A stretch of 64,000 bases of DNA from Inia geoffrensis (Eukaryota > Chordata > Mammalia > Artiodactyla > Iniidae): assembly GCA_036417435.1 (NCBI GenBank), contig CM070910.1:83374784-83438783 (forward strand), written 5' to 3'. The notes beneath the pieces were generated by a model that worked only from the letters and a program-made list of their open reading frames with translations, ran no database searches and was not told the origin of the DNA. This document shows positions 12,346-22,079 of this stretch, piece after piece. Every line of letters begins with the position of its first letter. The stretch's first letter is position 1. The position numbers and the translations under genes were made by a program.

Positions 12346-14665
12346 GACTAACTCGTGCCCTCAAACGTACGCTAACACTAAACCGCAGCGGTACCCTAAC
12401 CTGTACCCTAATCCCTCTCCATTCCCTAACCCTAACCCTAACCTGAAACCTAACCATGACACTCACCCGAAACTTTACCCTCACCCGTGTCCTAATTTTA
12501 ACCAGTACATCAACACTAACACATGCCCTCTAACGTACGCCAACCCTAAGCCATTGCCGTACCCTAACCTGTACCCTAATCAATCCCCATTCCCTAACCC
12601 TAACCCTAACCCTAACCCTTAACGTGACCCTCTTCCGAGGCCTTACCCTCACCCGTGCCCTAATCGTAAGCAGTTCACTAACACTAACTAGTGACCTCAC
12701 ACGTACGCTAAACCTTAAGCGTTGTGGTACCCTAAACTGTGCCCTAATATCTCCCCATTCCCTAACCCTAACCCTAACCCGAATTCTATCCCTGACCCTC
12801 ACCCGAAACCTTACCCGCACCCGTGCCCTAATCTTAACAGGACACCAACACTAACTTGTGCCCTCACACGTACGCTAACACTTAATCGTTGTCGTACCCT
12901 AAACTGTACCCTAATCCCTCCCCATTCCCTAACCCTAACCCTAACCCGAATCCTAACCCTGACCCTCACCTGAAGCCTTACCCTCACCCGTGCCCTAATC
13001 TTAACCAGGACACTAACACTAACCCTTGCCCTCACACGAACGCTAACCCTTAAGCACTGTCGTACCCTAAGCTGTACCCTAATCCCTCTGCATTCCTTAA
13101 CCCTAACCCTAACCCGAATCCTAACCCTGACCCTCACCCGAAGCCTTACCCTCACCCGTGCCCTAATCTTAACCAGGACACCAACACTAACTCGTGCCCT
13201 CACACGTACGCTAAACCTTAAGCGTTGTGGTACCCTAAACTGTGCCCTAATATCTCCCCATTCCTTAACCCTAACCCTAACCCGAATCCTAACCCTGACC
13301 CTCACCCGAAGCCTTACCCTCACCCATGCCCTAATCTTAACCAGGACACCAACACTAACTCGTGCCCTCACACGTACGCTAAACCTTAAGCGTTGTCGTA
13401 CCCTAAATTGTACCCTAATCCCTCCCCATTCCTTAACCCTAACCCTAACCCCATCCCTAAACCTGACCCACCTCCGATGCCCTACCCTAACCAATGCCCT
13501 ATTCTTAACCAGTACACAAACACTAACTCATGCCCTCAAACGTACGCTAACCCTTAAGCATTGTCGTACCCTATCCTGTACCCTAATACCTCCCCATTCC
13601 CTAACCATAACCCTAAGCGAAACCCTGAACGTGACCCTTTTCCGAGGCCTTACCCTCATCGGTGCCGTTGTCTTAACCAGTACACCAACACTAACTTGTG
13701 CCCTCAAACTTACGCTAACCCTAAAGCATTGTCGTACCCTAACCTGTACCCTAATCCCTCTCCATTCCCTAACCCTAACCCTAACCCGAATCCTAACCCT
13801 GACCCTCACCCGAAGCCTTACCCTCACCCGTGCCCTAATCTTAACCAGGAACCAAGACTAACTCATGCCCTCAAACGTACGCTAACACTAAACCGCAGAG
13901 GTACCCTAACCTGTACCCTAATCCCTCTCCATTCCCTAACCCTAACCCTAACCTGAAACCTAACCATGACACTCATCCTTAACTTTACCCTCACCCGTGT
14001 CCTAATTTTAACCAGTAAATCAACACTAACTCATGCCCTCTAACGAACGCCAACCCTAAGCCATTGCCGTACACTAACCTGTACCCTAATCAATCCCCAT
14101 TCCCTAACCCTATCCCTAACCCTAACCCTTAACGTGACCCTCTTCCGAGGCCTTACCCTCACCCGTGCCCTAATCGTAAGCAGTACACTAACACTAACTA
14201 GTGACCTCACACGTACGCTAAACCTTAAGCGTTGTGGTATCCTAAACTGTGCCCTAATATCTCCCCATTCCCTAACCCTAACCCTAACCCGAATTCTATC
14301 CCTGACCCTCACCCGAAACCTTACCCTCACCCGTGCCCTAATCTTAACCAGGACACCAACACTAACTTGTGCCCTCACACGTACGCTAACCCTTAATTGT
14401 TGTCGTACCCTAAACTGTACCCTAATACCTCCCCATTCCCTAACCCTAACCCTAACCCGAATCCTAAACCTGACACTCACCTGAAGCCTTACCCTCACCC
14501 GTGCCCTAATCTTAACCAGGACACTAACACTATCCCTTGCCCTCACACGAACGCTAACCCTTAAGCACTGTCGTACCCTGAGCTGTCGCCTAATCCCTCT
14601 GCATTCCTTAACCCTAACCCTAACCCGAATCCTAACCCTGACCCTCACCCGAAGCCTTACCCTCA

Positions 14666-14833
14666 CCCGTGCCCTAATCTTAACCAGGACACCAACACTA
14701 ACTCGTGCCCTCACACGTACGCTAAACCTTAAGCGTTGTCGTACCCTAAATTGTACGCTAATCCCTCCCGATTCCTTAACCCTAACCCTAACCCCATCCC
14801 TAAACCTGACCCACTTCCGATGCCCTACCCTAA
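14666..14833. repeat. Monomer type 1 (representative)
   Basis: The monomer has 28 hexamers, starting CCCGTG CCCTAA. It carries AAGCGTTGTCG after the CTTAAG palindrome and then AAATTGTA. Its tail CCCCATCCC...CCACTTCCGATGCCC replaces the usual CCCGAA and CCTTA segment and is unique to this type. In the six-mer-rich region the tail often reads CCACCTCCGATG. Confidence 0.88.
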
Positions 14834-15001
14834 CCAATGCCCTAATCTTAACAAGTACACAAACACTAACTCATGCCCTCAAACGTACGCTAACCCTTAA
14901 GCATTGTTGTACCCTATCCTGTACCCAAATCCCTCCCCATTCCCTAACCCTAATCCTTAGCGAAACCCTGAATGTGACCCTTTTCCGAGGCCTTACCCTC
15001 A
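14834..15001. repeat. Monomer type 2 (representative)
   Basis: The monomer starts CCAATG CCCTAA. Diagnostic features are GTACACAAACAC, ACTCATGCCC (CATG where other types have CGTG), CCCTATCCTG in the middle, and a tail with CTAAGCGAAACC (CTTAGCGAAACC in this copy) and CCTTTTCCGAGG. Later copies carry a one-base loss that turns GCGAAACC into CCGAACC (42668 and four other places). Confidence 0.88.
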
Positions 15002-15169
15002 TCGGTGCCGTTGTCTTAACCAGTACACCAACACTAACTCGTGCCCTCACACTTACGCTAACCCTTAAGCATTGTCGTACCCTAAACTGTACCCTAATCC
15101 CTCTCCATTCCCTAACCCTAACCCTAACCCGAATCCTAACTCTGACCCTCACCCGAAGACTTACCCTCA
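15002..15169. repeat. Monomer type 3 (representative)
   Basis: The monomer starts TCGGTG CCGTTG (TCGGTG CCCTTG in many copies). It has CACACTTACGC in place of CACACGTACGC, then CTTAAGCATTGTCG, CTCTCCATTCC and three exact CCCTAA hexamers followed by CCCGAA. The four spaced CCC tracts give one G-quadruplex-capable motif on the minus strand per copy. Confidence 0.88.
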
Positions 15170-15337
15170 CCCGTGCCCTAATCTTAAGCAGGACACCAAG
15201 ACTAACTCTTGCCCTCAAACGTACGCTAACACTAAACCGCAGCGTTACCCTAACCTGTACCCTAATCCCTCTCCATTCCCTAACCCTAACCCTAACCTGA
15301 AACCTAACCATGACACTCACCCGAAACTTTACCCTCA
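15170..15337. repeat. Monomer type 4 (representative)
   Basis: The monomer is marked by CACCAAGACTAAC, by ACACTAAACCGCAGCG in place of the CTTAAG palindrome (AACCGCAGAGG in part of the central block), and by the tail CCTGAAACC, CCATGACACTC and CGAAACTTTACC. It always precedes type 5 where the order is intact. Confidence 0.88.
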
Positions 15338-15505
15338 CCCGTGTCCTAATTTTAACCAGTACATCAACACTAACCCATGCCCTCTAACGTACGCCAACAC
15401 TAAGCCATTGCCGTACCCTAACCTGTACCCTAATCAATCCCCATTCCCTAACCCTAACCCTAACCCTAACCCTTATCGTGACCCTCTTCCGAGGCCTTAC
15501 CCTCA
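15338..15505. repeat. Monomer type 5 (representative)
   Basis: The monomer starts CCCGTG TCCTAA TTTTAA. It carries CAGTACATCAACAC, CCCTCTAACGTACG, AGCCATTGCCG and TAATCAATCCCC. It then has the purest telomeric run of the unit: four exact CCCTAA hexamers followed by CCCTTA (15446-15475 in this copy). The tail GTGACCCTCTTCCGAGG was used as the array-wide landmark. Confidence 0.9.
15446..15475 (-). other. Pure telomeric run in a type 5 monomer (representative)
   Basis: Four exact CCCTAA hexamers followed by CCCTTA make the longest clean telomeric tract in the unit. It recurs in nearly every type 5 monomer, just before the GTGACCCTC landmark. It contains TAACCCTAA, the complement of the YTAGGGTTR core recognised by TRF-type Myb domains in vertebrates, and enough G tracts on the minus strand for a G-quadruplex. 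Binding or folding here is inferred, not shown. Confidence 0.75.
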
Positions 15506-15673
15506 CCCGTGCCCTAATCGTAAGCAGTACACTAACACTAACTAGTGACCTCACACGTACGCTAAACCTTAAGCGTTGTGGTACCCGAAACTGTGCCCTA
15601 ATATCTCCCCATTCCTTAACCCTAACCCTAACCCGAATCCTAACCCTGACCCTCACCCGAAGCCTTACCCTCA
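15506..15673. repeat. Hybrid monomer 6::8 of the six-monomer unit
   Basis: The first part reads as type 6 (AATCGTAAGC, ACTAGTGACC, AATATCTCCCC). From the CATTCCTTAACC segment onward it reads as type 8 (CGAATCC, CGAAGCC). The next monomer is type 1, so types 7 and most of 8 are missing. The switch falls around hexamers 18-19 of 28. Confidence 0.85.
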
Positions 15674-16513
15674 CCCATGCCCTAATCTTAACCAGGACAC
15701 CAACACTAACTCGTGCCCTCACACGTACGCTAAACCTTAAGCGTTGTCGTACCCTAAATTGTACCCTAATCCCTCCCCATTCCTTAACCCTAAACCTAAC
15801 CCCATCCCTAAACCTGACCCACCTCCGATGCCCTACCCTAACCAATGCCCTATTCTTAACCAGTACACCAACACTAACTCATGCCCTCAAACGTACGCTA
15901 ACCCTTAAGCATTGTCGTACCCTATCCTGTACCCTAATCCCTCCCCATTCCCTAACCCTAACCCTAAGCGAAACCCTGAACGTGACCCTTTTCCGAGGCC
16001 TTACCCTCATCGGTGCCGTTGTCTTAACCAGTACACCAACACTAACTTGTGCCCTCACACTTACGCTAACCCTAAAGCATTGTCGTACCCTAACCTGTAC
16101 CCTAATCCCTCTCCATTCACTAACCCTAACCCTAACCCGAATCCTAACCCTGACCCTCACCCGAAGCCTTACCCACACCCGTGCCCTAATCTTAACCAGG
16201 ACACCAAGACTAACTCGTGCCCTCAAACGTACGCTAACACTAAACCGCAGAGGTACCCTAACCTGTACCCTAATCCCTCTCCATTCCCTAACCCTAACCC
16301 TAACCTGAAACCTAACCATGACACTCATCCGAAACTTTACCCTCACCCGTGTCCTAATTTTAACCAGTACATCAACACTAACTCATGCCCTCTAACGAAC
16401 GCCAACCCTAAGCCATTGCCGTACCCTAACCTGTACCCTAATCAATCCCCATTCCCTAACCCTAACCCTAACCCTAACCCTTAACGTGACCCTCTTCCGA
16501 GGCCTTACCCTCA

Positions 16514-16681
16514 CCCGTGCCCTAATCGTAAGCAGTACACTAACACTAACTAGTGACCTCACACGTACGCTAAACCTTAAGCGTTGTGGTATCCTAAACT
16601 GTGCCCTAATATCTCCCCATTCCCTAACCCTAACCCTAACCCGAATTCTATCCCTGACCCTCACCCGAAACCTTACCCTCA
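16514..16681. repeat. Monomer type 6 (representative, intact form)
   Basis: The monomer is marked by AATCGTAAGCAG, by the unique ACTAGTGACC segment, by AAGCGTTGTGG, and by CTGTGCCCTAATATCTCC. The intact form ends with CCCGAATTCTATCCC and CGAAACC. A second form that ends like type 8 (CATTCCTTAACC, CGAATCC, CGAAGCC) is a hybrid and defines the six-monomer unit. Confidence 0.88.
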
Positions 16682-16849
16682 CCCGTGCCCTAATCTTAAG
16701 CAGGACACCAACACTAACTTGTGCCCTCACACGTACGCTAACCCTTAATTGTTGTCGTACCCTAAACTGTACCCTAATCCCTCCCCATTCCCTAACCCTA
16801 ACCCTAACCCGAATCCTAAACCTGACACTCACCTGAAGCCTTACCCTCA
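16682..16849. repeat. Monomer type 7 (representative)
   Basis: The monomer is marked by ACTAACTTGTGCCC (TTGTG where other types have TCGTG), CCCTTAATTGTTGTCG or CCCTTAATCGTTGTCG, and a tail with CTCACCTGAAGCC. It is present in eight-monomer units and absent from the common six-monomer unit. Confidence 0.85.
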
Positions 16850-17017
16850 CCCGTGCCCTAATCTTAACCAGGACACTAACACTATCCCTTGCCCTCACAC
16901 GAACGCTAACCCTTAAGCACTGTCGTACCCTGAGCTGTAGCCTAATCCCTCTTCATTCCTTAACCCTAACCCTAACCCGAATCCTAACCCTGCCCCTCAC
17001 CCGAAGCCTTACCCTCA
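16850..17017. repeat. Monomer type 8 (representative)
   Basis: The monomer is marked by GACACTAACACTA, CCCTTGCCCTC, CACGAACGC (GAACG in place of GTACG), CTTAAGCACTGTCG, GAGCTGTAGCC or AAGCTGTACCC, and CTCTGCATTCCTTAACC (CTTCATT in this copy). The edges of the 7048-bp tandem duplication lie in monomers of this type, and type 8 is locally tandem around 35.9-36.1 kb, 40.05-40.29 kb, 51.6-51.9 kb and 58.7-58.9 kb. Confidence 0.85.
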
Positions 17018-17207
17018 CCCGTGCCCTAATCTTAACCAGGACACCAACACTAACTCGTGCCCTCACACGTACGCTAAACCTTAAGCGTTGTCGTACCCTA
17101 AATTGTACCCTAATCCCTCCCGATTACTTAACCCTAACCCTAACCCCATCCCTAAACCTGACCCACTTCCGATGCCCTACCCTAACCAATGCCCTAATCT
17201 TAACAAG

Positions 17208-19020
17208 TACACAAACACTAACTCATGCCCTCAAACGTACGCTAACCCTTAAGCATTGTCGTACCCTATCCTGTACCCTAATCCCTCCCCATTCCCTAAC
17301 CATAACCCTAAGCGAAACCCTGAACGTGACCCTTTTCCGAGGCCTTACCCTCATCGGTGCCGTTGTCTTAACCAGTACACCAACACTAACTTGTGCTCTC
17401 ACACTTACGCTAACCCTAAAGCATTGTCGTACCCTAACCTGTACCCTAATCCCTCTCCATTCCCTAACCCTAAACCTAACCCGAATCCTAACCCTGACCC
17501 TCACCCGAAGCCTTACCCTCACCCGTGCCCTACTCTTAACCAGGACACCAAGACTAACTCGTGCCCTCAAACGTACGCTAACACTAAACCGCAGAGGTAC
17601 CCTAACCTGTACCCTAATCCCTCTCCATTCCCTAACCCTAACCCTAACCTGAAACCTAACCATGACACTCACCCGAAACTTTACCCTCACCCGTGTCCTA
17701 ATTTTAACCAGTACATCAACACTAACCCATGCCCTCTAACGTACGCCAACCCTAAGCCATTGCCGTACCCTAACCTTTACCCTAATCAATCCCCATTCCC
17801 TAACCCTAACCCTAACCCTAACCCTTAACGTGACCCTCTTCCGAGGCCTTACCCTCACCCGTGCCCTAATCGTAAGCAGTACACTAACACTAACTAGTGA
17901 CCTCACACTTACGCTAAACCTTAAGCGTTGTGGTACCCTAAACTGTGCCCTAATATCTCCCCATTCCTTAACCCTAACCCTAACCCGAATCCTAACCCTG
18001 ACCCTCACCCGAAGCCTTACCCTCACCCGTGCCCTAATCTTAACCAGGACACCAACACTAACTCGTGCCCTCACACGTACGCTAAACCTTAAGCGTTGTC
18101 GTACCCTAAATTGTACCCTAATCCCTCCCCATTCCTTAACCCTAACCCTAACCCCATCCCTAAACCTGACCCACCTCCGATGCCCTACCCTAACCAATGC
18201 CCTATTCTTAACCAGTACACAAACACTAACTCATGCCCTCAAACGTACGCTAACCCTTAAGCATTGTCGTACCCTATCCTGTACCCTAATCCCTCCCCAT
18301 TCCCTAACCATAACCCTAAGCGAAACCCTGAACGTGACCCTTTTCCGAGGCCTTACCCTCATCGGTGCCGTTGTCTTAACCAGTACACCAACACTAACTT
18401 GTGCCCTCACACTTACGCTAACCCTAAAGCATTGTCGTACCCTAACCTGTACCCTAATCCCTCTCCATTCCCTAACCCTAAACCTAACCCGAATCCTAAC
18501 CCTGACCCTCACCCGAAGCCTTACCCTCACCCGTGCCCTAATCTTAACCAGGACACCAAGACTAACTCGTGCGCTCAAACGTACGCTAACACTAAACCGC
18601 AGAGGTACCCTAACCTGTACCCTAATCCCTCTCCATTCCCTAACCCTAACCCTAACCTGAAACCTAACCATGACACTCATCCGAAACTTTACCCTCACCC
18701 GTGTCCTAATTTTAACCAGTACATCAACACTAACTCATGCCCTCTAACGAACGCCAACCCTAAGCCATTGCCGTACCCTAACCTGTACCCTAATCAATCC
18801 CCATTCCCTAACCCTAACCCTAACCCTAACCCTTAACGTGACCCTCTTCCGAGGCCTTACCCTCACCCGTGCCCTAATCGTAAGCAGTACACTAACACTA
18901 ACTAGTGACCTCACACGTACGCTAAACCTTAAGCGTTGTGGTATCCTAAACTGTGCCCTAATATCTCCCCATTCCCTAACCCTAACCCTAACCCGAATTC
19001 TATCCCTGACCCTCACCCGA
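17208..19020. repeat. 1.8-kb repeated block, copy 1 (offset 4872 bp, 29 monomers)
   Basis: This block matches 22080-23892 at exactly 29 monomers. Shared marks are TGTGCTCTCACAC near 17393 and 22265, CCCTACTCTTAACC near 17527 and 22399, and GTGCGCTCAAACG near 18570 and 23442. The copies part at CGAAGCC (19018) against CGAAACC (23890). Confidence 0.82.
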
Positions 19021-19033
19021 AGCCTTACCCTCA
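18866..19033. repeat. Second, differently placed 6::8 hybrid monomer
   Basis: This copy keeps the intact type 6 centre (CATTCCCTAACC and CCCGAATTCTATCCC) and switches to type 8 only at CGAAGCC near 19018. It is then followed by type 1 at 19034. The junction is therefore later in the monomer than in the 15506 hybrid, which implies a separate exchange. Confidence 0.78.
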
Positions 19034-19369
19034 CCCGTGCCCTAATCTTAACCAGGACACCAACACTAACTCGTGCCCTCACACGTACGCTAAACCTTAA
19101 GCGTTGTCGTACCCTAAATTGTACACTAATCCCTCCCCATTCCTTAACCCTAACCCTAACCCCATCCCTAAACCTGACCCACCTCCGATGCCCTACCCTA
19201 ACCAATGCCCTATTCTTAACCAGTACACCAACACTAACTCATGCCCTCAAACGTACGCTAACCCTTAAGCATTGTCGTACCCTATCCTGTACCCTAATCC
19301 CTCCCCATTCCCTAACCCTAACCGTAAGCGAAACCCTGAACGTGACCCTTTTCCGAGGCCTTACCCTCA

Positions 19370-19537
19370 TCGGTGCCGTTGTCTTAACCAGTACACCAAC
19401 ACTAACTTGTGCCCTCACACTTACGCTAACCCTAAAGCATTGTCGTACCCTAACCTGTACCCTAATCCCTCTCCATTCACTAACCCTAACCCTAACCCGA
19501 ATCCTAACCCTGACCCTCACCCGAAGCCTTACCCTCA
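19370..19537. repeat. Type 3 monomer joined directly to type 1 (3::6 or 3::8 fusion)
   Basis: A type 3 monomer ends with CCCTGACCC and CGAAGCC and is followed by type 1 at 19538, so the local order is 1-2-3-1-2-3-4-5. This gives the 1512-bp (nine-monomer) spacing between 18838 and 20350. The exchange point cannot be placed exactly because type 3 and the hybrid type 6 share their second halves. Confidence 0.8.
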
Positions 19538-21122
19538 CCCATGCCCTAATCTTAACCAGGACACCAACACTAACTCGTGCCCTCACACGTACGCTAAACC
19601 TTAAGCGTTGTCGTACCCTAAATTGTACCCTAATCCCTCCCCATTCCTTAACCCTAAACCTAACCCCATCCCTAAACCTGACCCACCTCCGATGCCCTAC
19701 CCTAACCAATGCCCTATTCTTAACCAGTACACCAACACTAACTCATGCCCTCAAACGTACGCTAACCCTTAAGCATTGTCGTACCCTATCCTGTACCCTA
19801 ATCCCTCCCCATTCCCTAACCCTAACCCTAAGCGAAACCCTGAACGTGACCCTTTTCCGAGGCCTTACCCTCATCGGTGCCGTTGTCTTAACCAGTACAC
19901 CAACACTAACTTGTGCCCTCACACTTACGCTAACCCTAAAGCATTGTCGTACCCTAACCTGTACCCTAATCCCTCTCCATTCACTAACCCTAACCCTAAC
20001 CCGAATCCTAACCCTGACCCTCACCCGAAGCCTTACCCACACCCGTGCCCTAATCTTAACCAGGACACCAAGACTAACTCGTGCCCTCAAACGTACGCTA
20101 ACACTAAACCGCAGAGGTACCCTAACCTGTACCCTAATCCCTCTCCATTCCCTAACCCTAACCCTAACCTGAAACCTAACCATGACACTCATCCGAAACT
20201 TTACCCTCACCCGTGTCCTAATTTTAACCAGTACATCAACACTAACTCATGCCCTCTAACGAACGCCAACCCTAAGCCATTGCCGTACCCTAACCTGTAC
20301 CCTAATCAATCCCCATTCCCTAACCCTAACCCTAACCCTAACCCTTAACGTGACCCTCTTCCGAGGCCTTACCCTCACCCGTGCCCTAATCGTAAGCAGT
20401 ACACTAACACTAACTAGTGACCTCACACGTACGCTAAACCTTAAGCGTTGTGGTATCCTAAACTGTGCCCTAATATCTCCCCATTCCCTAACCCTAACCC
20501 TAACCCGAATTCTATCCCTGACCCTCACCCGAAACCTTACCCTCACCCGTGCCCTAATCTTAAGCAGGACACCAACACTAACTTGTGCCCTCACACGTAC
20601 GCTAACCCTTAATTGTTGTCGTACCCTAAACTGTACCCTAATCCCTCCCCATTCCCTAACCCTAACCCTAACCCGAATCCTAAACCTGACACTCACCTGA
20701 AGCCTTACCCTCACCCGTGCCCTAATCTTAACCAGGACACTAACACTATCCCTTGCCCTCACACGAACGCTAACCCTTAAGCACTGTCGTACCCTGAGCT
20801 GTAGCCTAATCCCTCTTCATTCCTTAACCCTAACCCTAACCCGAATCCTAACCCTGCCCCTCACCCGAAGCCTTACCCTCACCCGTGCCCTAATCTTAAC
20901 CAGGACACCAACACTAACTCGTGCCCTCACACGTACGCTAAACCTTAAGCGTTGTCGTACCCTAAATTGTACCCTAATCCCTCCCGATTACTTAACCCTA
21001 ACCCTAACCCCATCCCTAAACCTGACCCACTTCCGATGCCCTACCCTAACCAATGCCCTAATCTTAACAAGTACACAAACACTAACTCATGCCCTCAAAC
21101 GTACGCTAACCCTTAAGCATTG
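19499..21122. repeat. 1.6-kb repeated block, copy 2 (offset 3864 bp)
   Basis: This is the second copy of 15635-17258. The left edge lies inside the type 3 monomer at 19370, the same monomer that shows the abnormal 3-to-1 order. The duplication edge and the fusion are therefore probably the same event. Confidence 0.78.
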
Positions 21123-22079
21123 TTGTACCCTATCCTGTACCCAAATCCCTCCCCATTCCCTAACCCTAACCCTAAGCGAAACCCTGAACGTGACCCTTTT
21201 CCGAGGCCTTACCCTCATCGGTGCCGTTGTCTTAACCAGTACACCAACACTAACTCGTGCCCTCACACTTACGCTAACACTTAAGCATTGTCGTACCCTA
21301 ACCTGTACCCTAATCCCTCTCCATTCCCTAACCCTAACCCTAACCTGAATCCTAACTCTGACCCTCACCCGAAGACTTACCCTCACCCGTGCCCTAATCT
21401 TAACCAGGACACCAAGACTAACTCGTGCCCTCAAACGTACGCTAACACTAAACCGCAGCGGTACCCTAACCTGTACCCTAATCCCTCTCCATTCCCTAAC
21501 CCTAACCCTAACATGAAACCTAACCATGACACTCACCCGAAACTTTACCCTCACCCGTGTCCTAATTTTAACCAGTACATCAACACTAACCCATGCCCTC
21601 TAACGTACGCCAACCCTAAGCCATTGCCGTACCCTAACCTTTACCCTAATCAATCCCCATTCCCTAACCCTAACCCTAACCCTAACCCTTAACGTGACCC
21701 TCTTCCGAGGCCTTACCCTCACCCGTGCCCTAATCGTAAGCAGTACACTAACACTAACTAGTGACCTCACACGAACGCTAAACCTTAAGCGTTGTGGTAC
21801 CCTAAACTGTGCCCTAATATCTCCCCATTCCTTAACCCTGACCCTAACCCGAATCCTAACCCTGACCCTCACCCGAAACCTTACCCTCACCCGTGCCCTA
21901 ATCTTAACCAGGACACCAACACTAACTCGTGCCCTCACACGTACGCTAAACCTTAAGCGTTGTCGTACCCTAAATTGTACACTAACCCCTCCCCATTCCT
22001 TAACCCTAACCCTAACCCCATCCCTAAACCTGACCCACCTCCGATGCCCTACCCTAACCAATGCCCTATTCTTAACCAG

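Larger units (their letters stand above)
1..14133. repeat. Left mosaic block of the satellite array
   Basis: This block has the same monomer family but an irregular order. The type 5/6 boundary (GTGACCCTC in the tail of type 5) falls at 585, 1424, 3248, 4591, 6775, 7783, 8791, 9937, 11280, 12624 and 14134. The spacings are 839, 1824, 1343, 2184, 1008, 1008, 1146, 1343, 1344 and 1510 bp. The departures from multiples of 168 are explained by single-base losses, one 6-bp loss and two 24-bp losses. Several multi-kb stretches occur twice here (2460-5656 with 9149-12345; 1330-2224 with 6681-7575). No gene or non-satellite sequence was seen. Confidence 0.9.
14666..15673. repeat. Prototype 1008-bp six-monomer higher-order repeat
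   Basis: Six different 168-bp monomers in the order 1 (14666), 2 (14834), 3 (15002), 4 (15170), 5 (15338) and a 6/8 hybrid (15506) make one unit, after which type 1 restarts at 15674. The exact 1008-bp spacing recurs between type 5/6 boundaries, for example 15478-16486, 17830-18838, 21694-22702, 22702-23710 and 27406-28414. Composition can differ at equal length: 23710-24718 is also 1008 bp but runs 6-7-8-(1::3)-4-5. Confidence 0.92.
15674..17017. repeat. Prototype 1344-bp eight-monomer higher-order repeat
   Basis: The order is 1 (15674), 2 (15842), 3 (16010), 4 (16178), 5 (16346), 6 (16514), 7 (16682) and 8 (16850), after which type 1 restarts at 17018. This order contains all eight types found in the window and is the simplest candidate for the ancestral unit. 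The 1344-bp spacing recurs at 14134-15478, 16486-17830, 20350-21694, 26062-27406, 31426-32770 and 44022-45366. Confidence 0.9.
15635..17258. repeat. 1.6-kb repeated block, copy 1 (offset 3864 bp, 23 monomers)
   Basis: This block matches about 19499-21122. Shared marks are CCCTAAACCTAACCCC near 15788 and 19652, ACCCACACCCGTG near 16171 and 20035, and CCCGATTACTTAACC near 17119 and 20983. The right edge lies where 17258 reads TTGTCG and 21122 reads TTGTTG. Confidence 0.78.

Noticed and set aside
15506..15673. ACTAGTGACC in type 6 as a promoter or integration site
   Set aside because: It is a fixed variant of two telomeric hexamers shared by all type 6 copies, and nothing nearby supports transcription or integration.
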